NCBI GenBank assembly: GCA_018449595.1
Contig: JAAVUU010000001.1
Location: forward strand, 1,054,001-1,118,000
Direction of reading: 5' to 3'
Length of the DNA: 64,000 nucleotides
DNA from: Rhizobiales bacterium dw_265
Lineage (GTDB): Bacteria > Pseudomonadota > Alphaproteobacteria > Micropepsales > Micropepsaceae
The translations under genes were made by a program, and so were the position numbers. Positions within the stretch are counted from its first letter, which is position 1; every line of letters begins with the position of its first letter. Positions 52,342-61,705 of this stretch are shown piece after piece. The notes beneath the pieces are model-generated. The model was not told the origin of the DNA and did not search any database. It saw nothing but the letters and a program-made list of their open reading frames with translations.

Positions 52342-55300
52342 TCAGTCCCGCGCCCGGCCGGGAATGGCGCGTTCGGCGCGGCGTTCCGGCACCTTCTTGT
52401 CATCGGCCTGCACGCCCGGCCTGCCCAGGAAGTCGCCATCCCTGCCGGTGTTGCTGACGCGGTACTCCCGGCCCGTCCAGTCCACGAAGAACTTTTCCAT
52501 CTCGTCGCGATGGAACGGCCGCGACCCCAGCCGCCCGAAGATGGCGATCTGGCCGCCGGTCTCGTCCACCGCGCGGTCGCGATCAAGTCCCTTGGACAGC
52601 GCCAGCGCCGGGGTCGGCGTCCTGGCCCAGGCGATCACCTCCGGCTTGGGCGGCGGCGAGAAGCCGTAGAAATTGGGCTGGCTTTCCGGGCTGGTGAGCT
52701 GCAGCACCTTGAGGCCGTTCCTGCCATCGGCGACATAGGCAAACAGCGAGGCATTGGTGGAGCCGACGATCACATCCTCGCTGTCGGCATCCGCGAACGG
52801 CTTCTTCCAATAGACTTTCGGCTTTTCGGGATTCTTCACGTCCAGGATCACCAGCCCGTCCTGCTTGGCGGCGACATAGGCATAAGTGCGCGCGACATAG
52901 AGCCGGCGCGCATCGGCCAGCGGCACGGTGGCGCCTTCCACCAGGCGCGGCTTGTCCATTTGCGTCACATCCAGCACCTCGACGCCGCGCGCATCGGTGA
53001 CCCAGAGATAGCGGAACTGCAGCGCCGAGGCCCGCATGTCGGGCAGCGCAACCTGGGCGGCGAGCCTGGGCTTCATGGGATCGTTGAGATCCACCACCAC
53101 CAGCCCGCGCGGCGTGGCGACATAGGCGTAATAGCCGCCCAGCGTGATATGGCGCGCGCCGTTCAGCACCCCGCCCGGGTTCCAGGTCAGGGCGCGCTTG
53201 AGGTTGTTGTTGCGCGGCTCGCGGTCGTTCAGGGTGTTGACGTCGATCAGGATCAGGCCTTCCTCGGCATCCACCACAAAGGCGTAATTGTAGATCGGGT
53301 GGAACGCCTGTTCCTGGTTATACTTGCGCATCTGCGGGGTGTTGCGTTCCGGCGCGATATTCTGGTCGGTGGGCAGCGCCACACAGGTGGCGTTCCTGGA
53401 GCCGACATGCATGTCCTGGCCCAGCGGCGAAAAGGGCGCGGTAACGATTTTCTCCGAAAAGTCCTTGTTGGCGACGCTGGCGACATCGAAGACGCGGAAA
53501 CCGCCCGTGCCGGTGACGGTGTAGAGATACTCGCCGCGCAGCTGCAGGCAGCGCACCGCGCCGTCGGTGGAATGGGTCGGGTTGGCGATGTCCTCGCGCA
53601 TGGTGTCGCCCTTGCCGAAGATATCGCCGCGCACCCAGTTCACCAGTTCGCGCTTGTTGCGCTCGACATGCGCCTTGTAATAGTCGGGATAGGCGTATTT
53701 CTGCAGGTAGGAACCGAACACCGCCTGCGGCTCGCTCCATTCCGTCACCCGCACCGCCTCGATGCCGCCTTCCAACCCGGTCCAGGCGTGCATGCCCACG
53801 AAGTTGACGAAGTTGGTGCCGAGCAGCAGCAGCTGGGCCATGATGGCATTGTTGTCGTTGGCGGCCGAGAGGTGGCAATCCTCGCAGGTCTTGGTCTCGG
53901 TGGTGCGCACGGTGTGGGGGAAATGCGGCGCGAAGGCCTGGCTGGAAAAGCCCGAGGCGGAGATGGGCGGCTGCTGGATATAGATGCGGTCGCGGTTGAT
54001 GTTGGTCGAACTCAGCACCAATGCCGACGAGGATCGCACCGGCGCGATCTCGTTGCCCTTGATGGTGGAATGGATGCCAAGCTGGAACATGTCGTCGCGC
54101 GCCACCTGCGGATTGTAGGTGGCATAGTTGCGCGCCGTCTCGCCTTCATATTTGTGGCTGTCGGTCTTCCAGTTGGCCTCGATGGGCAGGTGGCAGCCGC
54201 CGCACGAGGTCGTCCATGAGGTATGGCAGGTGAAGCAGGCCATCTCGCTGTCCTTGTGGGCGAGATTTTTCGCATCCACGCCCGGCCCCCACTGCATCCG
54301 CTTGCCGTCCTGGGTGGTGCGCGCCATCAGCTTGGCGCGGGCGGCTTTCTCGTTGTAATCGGGGCTGGCGGGATCGACCGTGTCCTTCACCAGCTTGATG
54401 CGCCACTTCAGGTTCGGGTCCAGCGACGACACCTGGTACAGCACCTTGCGGCCGTCTTCCTCGCTCCACTGGAAGCGGCGGCTGCCGTCCTGGTTGCGCA
54501 GCAGCGACAGGTCGGTGCCGCCCGGCGGCGCGGCAGGGCCGCTGGTCTTCAAGCTCGGATAGGCGCTGATGCCGCCATGGCAATCCTTGCAGCCGATCTC
54601 CACCGCATTGGCGACCTCGCCCATGATGAGTCCGCTGCCATGGCTGTCCTGGGCGAAGTGGCAGTCGGAACACTGCATGCCCTTTTCGGCATGGATGTCC
54701 ATCATGTGCACCGCCTTGCCGGCCTGCTGGCCGATGGGGCCGAACTTGCCGACGCCCTTCTTGCGCCATTTCTCCGGATCGTCGTTCTTGACGATGTTGC
54801 CCTTTTCGTCGAGCAGGTTGCCGTCGCGGTCGCGCTTGAGGATGGCGCGGAAATTCCAGCCATGGCCGTGATAGTCGGCGAACTGGGTATCGTGCAGCTT
54901 GGGGTTCAGGTCGTAGACGTTGCGCAGGAAATCGATATCCGCCCATTTGCCGCGCGGCGCGGCGCCTTCGGGGTTGCGGTCCAGCACTTTGCGCATTTCC
55001 GCCGAGGTCGGATATTTCTGCTCCTTCGGCCACATCGCGGGCGCGTCGGATTCATAGTCCCACATGGTGTAGCCCAGATAGGTGTTCAGGAACATGTTGG
55101 GCTGGTGCATGTGGCAGTTCATGCACTGGGCGGTGGGGATCGAGCGGGTGAAGACGTGTTTCAACGGATGGCCGGATTCATCCTTGGGGATGGTGGGGTC
55201 CACCGTCTGGCTTTTGCCGTCGCGGCCGAACTGGGCATAGGTCAGGCTTTCGCGCGGCTCGCGGCTGTTGGCATAGATGACATGGCAACCGGCGCAGCCG

Positions 55301-56340
55301 GACTGGCGATAGTCGCCCGGCTGGTCGTTGGTGCCCATGAACCACATGAAGGGGTCGTTCAACCGGGTCTTGTGGATGTTGAGCACGGGAATGGCGACGC
55401 GCAGGCCGGTGCCGGGGCCGCGATTGGATTGCTTGATGTCGGGGCGGCCCGGCTCTTCCAGCTTCTGGATCGAGCCGGTGGGATCGGGCAGGCCGATCTC
55501 GGAGAATTCGGTGCCGATGGTGCGGCCGCCGCGCTCGAAGACGCGGAAGATATCGGCCGGCGGCACCACCTGCCAGGTCGGCAGCGGGATCAGCGCCGCC
55601 ATGGCGCCGCGCGTCTTCTGGTCCTCGGTGAGGGTGCCGGGCGGATTGCCGGGCGACACCACCTTCGCCGCCTGGCCGTCGCGGGTATAGGATTCGCCGA
55701 CCCCGACGCCCTTGAGCGCGGGATTCTCCAGCACATTGTCGTAGGCGCCCTTGAAGGGCAGGATGCCGTTGTTATACGAGGCGCCCTCGAAGAACATCGC
55801 GCCCGTCGCCATCAGCGAGCGTTCCGCCGCCTGGATTTCCGGCAGGTGGCAGGCGCCGCAGCTTTCGCGCACCACCCGATAGTCCGAAGGATTGACGAAG
55901 CGCACATACTCCGGCGCCTCGCGGTTCAGCAAAGTGTAGCTTTCCTTGGGGTTGGCGGAACTGGGATAGTGCCAGTTCTCCGGGTAGCGCGGCAGCACAT
56001 GGGCGTGATCGCGCAAGGACGCATACTGGGCGCCCTTGGGGTCCATATCCTTGGCCGCCGTCACCGTCGCGTCGCCGCCATGACAGTCGGCGCAGCCGAT
56101 GGTCACCGCGACATTCTCATGCATGCTGGGGGCGTCGGAGGCGGTGTGGCAGGAGATGCAGCCGGCGCTTTTGGCGTCGGCCTGCTCCGGGCTTTCGCCC
56201 ATCTTGACGTCGTCGGTTTTGGCGTAGTGGCGCTCGACCGCGACATCGTCGTCGCCGGCCAGCACATAGGTCGCACTGCCGCCCGCCAGCAACGCCAGGG
56301 TTGCCAGCAGGATCGTCTTTTTGTGCCAGCGCGCCGTCAT
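52342..56340 (-). CDS. Decaheme cytochrome c fused to an LVIVD-type beta-propeller
   Basis: A 1,332-aa exported protein. The signal peptide (MTARWHKKTILLATLALLAGG..., ~29 aa) is followed by ten CxxCH sites: CISCH (Cys61), CADCH, CGACH, CAGCH, CMNCH, CSDCH, CKDCH, CFTCH, CGGCH and CEDCH, spread over residues ~60-830. Residues ~940-1230 are repeats resembling LVIVD blades (YLYTVTGTGGFRVFDVAS, YAYVATPRGLVVVDLNDP, YLWVTDARGVEVLDV, YAYVAAKQDGLVILDVKNP). The basic, Arg-rich C-terminus has no obvious anchor. It lies six bases after the outer-membrane barrel gene and is the last of four co-directional genes. It is likely periplasmic or cell-surface; the propeller could bind a partner or the terminal acceptor. 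Confidence 0.92.
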   Translation of the reverse strand: MTARWHKKTILLATLALLAGGSATYVLAGDDDVAVERHYAKTDDVKMGESPEQADAKSAGCISCHTASDAPSMHENVAVTIGCADCHGGDATVTAAKDMDPKGAQYASLRDHAHVLPRYPENWHYPSSANPKESYTLLNREAPEYVRFVNPSDYRVVRESCGACHLPEIQAAERSLMATGAMFFEGASYNNGILPFKGAYDNVLENPALKGVGVGESYTRDGQAAKVVSPGNPPGTLTEDQKTRGAMAALIPLPTWQVVPPADIFRVFERGGRTIGTEFSEIGLPDPTGSIQKLEEPGRPDIKQSNRGPGTGLRVAIPVLNIHKTRLNDPFMWFMGTNDQPGDYRQSGCAGCHVIYANSREPRESLTYAQFGRDGKSQTVDPTIPKDESGHPLKHVFTRSIPTAQCMNCHMHQPNMFLNTYLGYTMWDYESDAPAMWPKEQKYPTSAEMRKVLDRNPEGAAPRGKWADIDFLRNVYDLNPKLHDTQFADYHGHGWNFRAILKRDRDGNLLDEKGNIVKNDDPEKWRKKGVGKFGPIGQQAGKAVHMMDIHAEKGMQCSDCHFAQDSHGSGLIMGEVANAVEIGCKDCHGGISAYPSLKTSGPAAPPGGTDLSLLRNQDGSRRFQWSEEDGRKVLYQVSSLDPNLKWRIKLVKDTVDPASPDYNEKAARAKLMARTTQDGKRMQWGPGVDAKNLAHKDSEMACFTCHTSWTTSCGGCHLPIEANWKTDSHKYEGETARNYATYNPQVARDDMFQLGIHSTIKGNEIAPVRSSSALVLSSTNINRDRIYIQQPPISASGFSSQAFAPHFPHTVRTTETKTCEDCHLSAANDNNAIMAQLLLLGTNFVNFVGMHAWTGLEGGIEAVRVTEWSEPQAVFGSYLQKYAYPDYYKAHVERNKRELVNWVRGDIFGKGDTMREDIANPTHSTDGAVRCLQLRGEYLYTVTGTGGFRVFDVASVANKDFSEKIVTAPFSPLGQDMHVGSRNATCVALPTDQNIAPERNTPQMRKYNQEQAFHPIYNYAFVVDAEEGLILIDVNTLNDREPRNNNLKRALTWNPGGVLNGARHITLGGYYAYVATPRGLVVVDLNDPMKPRLAAQVALPDMRASALQFRYLWVTDARGVEVLDVTQMDKPRLVEGATVPLADARRLYVARTYAYVAAKQDGLVILDVKNPEKPKVYWKKPFADADSEDVIVGSTNASLFAYVADGRNGLKVLQLTSPESQPNFYGFSPPPKPEVIAWARTPTPALALSKGLDRDRAVDETGGQIAIFGRLGSRPFHRDEMEKFFVDWTGREYRVSNTGRDGDFLGRPGVQADDKKVPERRAERAIPGRARD

Positions 56341-56346
56341 GCTGTC

Positions 56347-58344
56347 CTAGAAGGTGGCAATGGCATTGAGCAGAACCGAATAATACTGGCCGTCATGGGT
56401 GTTGGTGGTGAACAGGTCGCCGAAGCCCGCGCCCGGCGACAAGACCGCGCCCGAGGCGCGCAACACGATGTTCTGGGTCTGGAACGGCCGGTAGGTGGCC
56501 GCCAGCGAGGCATCCCAGCCCAGATCCTGGCTGATGGTGCCTTCCTGGCGCAGCGCCTCCACGATGGTGGTGTCGGCGAACCACAGATGATTGAGGCTGG
56601 AGGAGAGGCGAAGTTCCGGCAGCACGTCGAAATCCGCGCCCGCACCCAGCAGAATCGTGCCTGGGTTGTTGAAGTTGGACTGGCCCTCTTCCTTGGACGA
56701 GCGCAGGTCGTTCAACACGCCGTTGCGGGTGTTGAGGAAGATGTCGCGGCCGCCGCCGGCGAAGGGGACGGACTGGCGAATCCAGTAGCTGGTGTCGGCG
56801 CCGGCGAATTGCGGGTTTTCGAAAATGGCGTCGAAGCCGCCTTCGTGATTGTCGTAGGGATTGTTGTCGCCCGAGGCATAGAGCGCCGACAGCCGCACGC
56901 GAATCCAGTCGAAATCCATCGACGGTTCGGCGGCGAAGAAATAGCCGGAGATGTCGGCGGGCTTGCCGGTGAAGATGCTGTTGCGGTCCTGGCCCAATTC
57001 GCCATAGCCGGTGACGGTCAGGTTGACGTCGCCGATATGGCCGTCGCCGCTATAGCCCAGATAGACGACATCGTAATCGCGGCCGCGCAGGTCGCCCAGC
57101 AGCGCCGGGCGCGCCGGGAAACCGTTCTCGTCGACATGAATCTCATTGCCTTCGCGGTTGGCGTTGTAGATCACGGTGGCTTCGGAGGTGAAGCCGGGCA
57201 AGGGCATATCCTGGACATACAGATTGGCCACGGCGACATAGTCGTTGCGGATCATCTGGGTGATGTCGTTCAGGCCGGAATTGGTGTCTTTTTCCAGCCG
57301 CGCGAAGAAGCCCAGATTGTACTGGAAGCGGTTGTTGGCGCGGTCGCCGAACAGGCGCACGCCCAGCTGGTTGTCCTGGAACAGAAAGCCCCGGAAATCC
57401 GAGGTGAAGGGCTGGATGCCGATGCGGATGGAATCGAAGTCATAACGGTCGTCCACATTGCGGATGTGGTAGTCCATGAAGGCTTCCTGCAGCCCCACGA
57501 TCCCGTCCAGCCGGTGCGGCGGCTTTTCCGGGTCCACGCTCAGGATGCGCCGTTCCGACACCTGGGCATAGTTGATATTGGCAGCGGCGGCGAAGCGGAA
57601 TTCGATCTCCGGCGGCTTGAAGGCGGTGGAGCCCTGGTAGATGTCGACGCCGGCGATGAAGGTCTGGGTATAGAGCGCGCTGTTGGCATCGCCGAACACG
57701 TCCAGGCTGCCGGGCCGCTGGGTGGTCTGCACCCCCACCGGGGTGGGGAAGGAGCGGAATTCCGCCACGCTGTCGGAAACGCCGGTCAAGTCGAGGAACC
57801 AGTCATTGGTGCCCAGGATCGGGCGGTCGCCCTTGATGACATTCTGGTTGTAGGGGTCCCACCATTGGCCGCCCACGCCCAGCGCGTCCACGATACGCCA
57901 GCGGTCGGGCACCGGAATCCAGTCGGTCGGAAAGGCTTCCGGCGGCGGCGCCAGCACGGCGCCCTCATTGTTCTGCGCCGCGGGCTTTTCATAATTGCGC
58001 AGCCGGCCGGGAATGACGCGATCCGCCGGGCTGTCGGTCGCCTGGGTCTGCGGCGACTGGTTCTGCGCCACTTTCGTGGCCTTGGCCTTGGTGTCTGTTT
58101 TGGCGTCGGGCTTTGCGGCGGGCTTTGCGTCAGACTTCGCATCGCTGTCAGCCTTCAGGCTGGCGGCCGTATCGGTCTTCAGGTTGGCGGCCGTATCGGC
58201 CGACGCCACATTCTGCGCCAGCCTGACCGGCTGGGTCTTCATGTCAGGCCGGGCCAGTTCCGCAATCTGTTCCTGCGCCACGGCCGGCATCGCCACCGCC
58301 AACGCCGTGGTCAGGAGAGCCGCGCGGAGAGCGTGTTTTCTCAT
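56347..58344 (-). CDS. Outer-membrane beta-barrel, candidate porin of a porin-cytochrome complex
   Basis: A 665-aa protein. Its ATG (58344) overlaps the upstream lipoprotein stop by four bases. The signal peptide ends at PAVAQ (residue 24). Residues ~55-92 form a Lys/Asp/Ala-rich tether (repeats of DAKPDAK type). From about residue 125 onward, alternating amphipathic strands (LGVRLFGDRANNRFQYNLGFFARLEK and others) continue to a terminal Phe (LNAIATF), the signature of barrel insertion by BAM. It has no CxxCH. Sitting between multiheme cytochrome genes, it may be a sheath for electron transfer across the outer membrane, like MtrB-type proteins; direct homology to MtrB was not evident. Confidence 0.8.
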   Translation of the reverse strand: MRKHALRAALLTTALAVAMPAVAQEQIAELARPDMKTQPVRLAQNVASADTAANLKTDTAASLKADSDAKSDAKPAAKPDAKTDTKAKATKVAQNQSPQTQATDSPADRVIPGRLRNYEKPAAQNNEGAVLAPPPEAFPTDWIPVPDRWRIVDALGVGGQWWDPYNQNVIKGDRPILGTNDWFLDLTGVSDSVAEFRSFPTPVGVQTTQRPGSLDVFGDANSALYTQTFIAGVDIYQGSTAFKPPEIEFRFAAAANINYAQVSERRILSVDPEKPPHRLDGIVGLQEAFMDYHIRNVDDRYDFDSIRIGIQPFTSDFRGFLFQDNQLGVRLFGDRANNRFQYNLGFFARLEKDTNSGLNDITQMIRNDYVAVANLYVQDMPLPGFTSEATVIYNANREGNEIHVDENGFPARPALLGDLRGRDYDVVYLGYSGDGHIGDVNLTVTGYGELGQDRNSIFTGKPADISGYFFAAEPSMDFDWIRVRLSALYASGDNNPYDNHEGGFDAIFENPQFAGADTSYWIRQSVPFAGGGRDIFLNTRNGVLNDLRSSKEEGQSNFNNPGTILLGAGADFDVLPELRLSSSLNHLWFADTTIVEALRQEGTISQDLGWDASLAATYRPFQTQNIVLRASGAVLSPGAGFGDLFTTNTHDGQYYSVLLNAIATF

Positions 58345-60344
58345 TTGCCGTCACACACATTCTGGTCGGAGGTATCGAGGAAGGGCGCGAACGGACAATT
58401 GACATAGCGCAGCCTGACCGAGTTGCCGTTGACCTGGATGACGACCTGGTCGGCGCGGACGCCGGTCGCCGCCTCGCCGATGCCGCCGACCGCCTGGCCG
58501 CCATAATACAGGCCCAGGAACGAGGTCATATCGTCCTGGTCGATGCCGTCGCCCGAGGTGCCGACCGCGCCCACCAGGATATTGCCGCGATAGATCGGCA
58601 CGCCGCCGGAGAATATCTGCATGCCGTTCTGCAGCCGGTTCTGCCCGGCCGCCGCATCGGGCAGCGCTGTGCAGCGCTGGGGCGTGTCGGTTGCCGCCGT
58701 CCCGCTCACATAGCCGACATGCTGCAGCAGGTTGCTGGCGACCAGCGACAGTTGCAGGCCGGTGGAGAGCGGGCTCCATTTGGCGATCGGCTCGGAGAAG
58801 GGGCCGTTGGGATTGGCGTCGGTGCCGCTGGGGAAGAAGGGCTGCGACAGGTTGCCGATGGCGCGGGAGGAGAAGGCGGTGGCGCCGGTAAAGGCGGTGG
58901 GATTGTTCAGGAAGGTGCGCGCCGCCGGAATGTAGGTCTTCACATCGCCGTCGGGATCGCCGTTCAGATCGCCGGCGGCATTCTTGTTGGAGAAGAAAGC
59001 CGCGGTGCGCGCCTTCTGCAGCGACACGTCGATGCCGAAGACCGGCGCGTCGGGCGCGCGCGCCAGGCCCAGGATCTTGCCGCGTGTGTCCACCACCGAG
59101 GTCGTCACCTGGGCGCGGCTGTTCAGCGGCTGGCGGATGGCGGCGCGGGCCCGGCCCATGATGATGAAAGCCTGCTGCAAGACGGCGCTGACTTCGCCCG
59201 CGGTCAGCGCATTGGCGGCGCCGATATCGGCCCCGTCGCTGCCGCCGGTCGCCGGATAGCGGTTGGCGCCCGAACCGTTGGTCAGGATGAAGCCGTCCAC
59301 ATTGTTGAATTCCGCCGTGCTGGCCTTGCGGATGCCCGAGGCCTCGCTGCCATAGATCTGGCCGGCGATGACGGCGCCGGCGAAATAGCCGGTCACCGGC
59401 GTCAGGCTGCCCACGCCGGCCGCGGTCGAGAAGGCCGGGGCCTGGGCGGGGGTGGACTTGATGGTGGAATTGGTGGCGTCGCTGTAGCGCAGCGAGGTGC
59501 CGTCAATGGCGATCTTGTCGGCGGTGATGGTGGAGGGCGCGGCGTAGTTGTTTGTCGCGGCCCAGGCGATCTGCTCGTCAATGTCATAGTCGATATCGGT
59601 GATGTCGGTGTCGAAGCCGTAATCGCCGTCGGCCATCACCCCGACGCCGCCCACCAGCACGCTGTTCTTGTAGAGCGGAAAGCCGCCGGGATCGGCGGCC
59701 AGGCCCAGCGGCGCGCGCTTGGGGCCGATGAAGGCGCTGGCGCCGCCGGCCGCGACAAAGCGCGACGACAGGTCGGAACAGGGCAACTGGCTGAACTGCA
59801 CGCCGAACAACGGGCCGCTTTCCAGCCCGCTGGTGAAGGTGGCGGGCGGAAAGTGCTGCTGCACGATCTCGCTGGCGGTGCGGGTGGAGAAGGCGTTGCC
59901 GCCGGAGGACAAGTAAGCGCCGGTGATCGCCTTGGAAATGGCGGCGGCGGCGGCGGGCACCACCGCGCCTTCCAGGCCGGTATCGTTGGCGGGAACGGGC
60001 GCATCGCGCAGCCTGGTGTTCGCGGGCGCGCCGGCCATGGTGTAGACTGCCAGCACATTGCCGACGCGGTCCACCACCGCGATCACGCCGGGCTTTCCTT
60101 GCGCTTTCGCCTCGGCCACGGCCTGGGCGATGATGGTCTGCACATCCGAAACGCCGAGCGATTCCTGGCCCGGCACATTGTAAAGGCTGCCGGAATTGTT
60201 GGTCGTGCCGGTGGTCGGCGGCGCGGTCGAAGTGGTGGTGTTGTTGGAACTGGTGTTGGAACTGGCGCTGCCGTCATTCTTGCCGCACGCGGCCAGCACC
60301 AGCGAGGCGGCCAGCATCATGCTCACGGCTTTGCGCGAAATCAT
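58341..60344 (-). CDS. Lipoprotein with two GlcG/HbpS-type (DUF336) domains
   Basis: A 667-aa protein. The ATG at 60344 follows GGGGAG and overlaps the upstream cytochrome gene by four bases. The lipobox LAAC ends at Cys20, so it is lipid-anchored. A Ser/Asn/Thr-rich linker follows. Two copies of a GlcG/HbpS-like domain are visible: VQTIIAQAVAEAKAQGKPGV with AVVDRVGNVLAVYTM, and VSAVLQQAFIIMGRARAAI with SVVDTRGKILGLARAPDA. Each is followed by a GG(V)GVMADGDYG/VGAVGTSGDGID-type end, indicating internal duplication. HbpS-type proteins bind heme. Among multiheme cytochrome genes, a heme-binding or sensor role is plausible. Confidence 0.8.
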   Translation of the reverse strand: MISRKAVSMMLAASLVLAACGKNDGSASSNTSSNNTTTSTAPPTTGTTNNSGSLYNVPGQESLGVSDVQTIIAQAVAEAKAQGKPGVIAVVDRVGNVLAVYTMAGAPANTRLRDAPVPANDTGLEGAVVPAAAAAISKAITGAYLSSGGNAFSTRTASEIVQQHFPPATFTSGLESGPLFGVQFSQLPCSDLSSRFVAAGGASAFIGPKRAPLGLAADPGGFPLYKNSVLVGGVGVMADGDYGFDTDITDIDYDIDEQIAWAATNNYAAPSTITADKIAIDGTSLRYSDATNSTIKSTPAQAPAFSTAAGVGSLTPVTGYFAGAVIAGQIYGSEASGIRKASTAEFNNVDGFILTNGSGANRYPATGGSDGADIGAANALTAGEVSAVLQQAFIIMGRARAAIRQPLNSRAQVTTSVVDTRGKILGLARAPDAPVFGIDVSLQKARTAAFFSNKNAAGDLNGDPDGDVKTYIPAARTFLNNPTAFTGATAFSSRAIGNLSQPFFPSGTDANPNGPFSEPIAKWSPLSTGLQLSLVASNLLQHVGYVSGTAATDTPQRCTALPDAAAGQNRLQNGMQIFSGGVPIYRGNILVGAVGTSGDGIDQDDMTSFLGLYYGGQAVGGIGEAATGVRADQVVIQVNGNSVRLRYVNCPFAPFLDTSDQNVCDGK

Positions 60345-61705
60345 TTCAATCTCCCCACCGCGCCCGCCAGTTGGCGAACCGCGTCCCGAAACGCCGCCGG
60401 ATTCCACGCATTGGTGTCGCGCGTTTCGGCATACAGACGGTTGATCTGGGGCCTGAGCGCCTCGGCGCCGGCGCGCGGCACCTGGCCCTGGGCCACCAGC
60501 GAATTCAGCAGGGTATCGGCCGCCATCACCGCCTGGGCGCCGCCGACATAATCGGTGTAGCGGGCAGAAGCCCCGCTCAACACCGCATCCAGCGCCGCGA
60601 AAGTTTCCGCCCGGGTAAAGGCATGCGCCGCCAGGCTGCCCGCCAGGGCGTGGGCCGCCGAAGCCAGGTTGGCGGCGGCGGTCATGGCAGCGGCACGGTC
60701 GCCGGCCATGGCGACATGGAAGGCGCGCGCCGCGGCATCAAATGCCTCGCCTTCGCCGGGCGCCGCGACCCTGGCGACCGCCGACAGCATGATCATGTTC
60801 TCGTCGTCGAAGGGCGGCGTGCCCGGCGGCACCGGCCGCGCCGGATTGGCCTCCGCCGTCAGCTTGGCGGCCGGATCGTCGCTGATGCGGCGATGGCAAC
60901 TCTGGCAGTCGAAGAAATAGAATTCCGGGAAGACGCCCTCGCTTGCGTGGCTGCCATCGCTGTAGAGCGACAGCGCCCGTTCCACCGCCATGGCCTGGCC
61001 CACCGCCCAGAACTTGACGCCGCTGGCCAGGGTCTTGCGCTTCACATAGTCGGCGTCGAAATCGTAATGGCGCTGCAGGGTGGTGTAGAGATCGAGTTCG
61101 AACGACACGCGCGGATGGCCCGCCGCCATCATCTTGTGGCTGACGAACTGGCCGGGCTTGTCGCTGCCGAAATGGCAATCCAGGCAGACCGCGGCGCGGG
61201 TCCTGGGGTCTTCCAGCGCCACCATGCCGCGCGAGACATTCTCGGCATGGGTGGCGTTGACGGCGGTGTGGGTGGAAAGCCAGGCGCCGGAGCCGCCATG
61301 GCAGCCCTCGCAACCGACGCCGTCGGAAACCTGGAACATCCTGCCGCGCTGCGCCGCGGGCTCGGCATGGCAGCCCAGGCACTCCTTCGCGTTCTGCGCC
61401 GGGCCCAGCCCCAGCCGCTGCGCGATGCCTTGCGCGCGCGAACGGGTGAGCACCTGCCAGGCGATCGAATGCGCGCCGGCCGGCGAGGTCTGGTCCTGCC
61501 AGGTGATGAGTTCGTTCTGGCGCACTTCCTTGCCGGTCGGCGCAAGGCGGCCATGACAGGTGGAACCGCCGCACGAAGCAACGCCCTGGTGCACGCCGGC
61601 GAGGTCGGGCGCAGCACTTGCGGCAGGCGCAAGCAACAAGGCGACAGCCAAAAGCAGAGTCATGCCGCAGGCGCGCGCGCACGTCTCAAGCCGAAAGCCT
61701 GCCAC
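60341..61705 (-). CDS. Exported pentaheme c554-like cytochrome
   Basis: A 454-aa protein. The GTG at 61705 is preferred because AGGGGGA precedes it by eight bases; the ATG at 61663 is the alternative and starts inside the signal region. After the signal (MTLLLAVALLLAPAASA) come one CX4CH site (CGGSTCH, Cys45-His51) and four CxxCH sites: CLGCH, CEGCH, CLDCH and CQSCH. The spacing and the GCEGCHGG and LDCHFGSD contexts resemble cytochrome c554-type proteins. The C-terminal ~170 residues are heme-free, Ala-rich helices. It is the first of four overlapping or adjacent minus-strand genes and probably carries electrons in the periplasm. Confidence 0.88.
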   Translation of the reverse strand: MAGFRLETCARACGMTLLLAVALLLAPAASAAPDLAGVHQGVASCGGSTCHGRLAPTGKEVRQNELITWQDQTSPAGAHSIAWQVLTRSRAQGIAQRLGLGPAQNAKECLGCHAEPAAQRGRMFQVSDGVGCEGCHGGSGAWLSTHTAVNATHAENVSRGMVALEDPRTRAAVCLDCHFGSDKPGQFVSHKMMAAGHPRVSFELDLYTTLQRHYDFDADYVKRKTLASGVKFWAVGQAMAVERALSLYSDGSHASEGVFPEFYFFDCQSCHRRISDDPAAKLTAEANPARPVPPGTPPFDDENMIMLSAVARVAAPGEGEAFDAAARAFHVAMAGDRAAAMTAAANLASAAHALAGSLAAHAFTRAETFAALDAVLSGASARYTDYVGGAQAVMAADTLLNSLVAQGQVPRAGAEALRPQINRLYAETRDTNAWNPAAFRDAVRQLAGAVGRLK

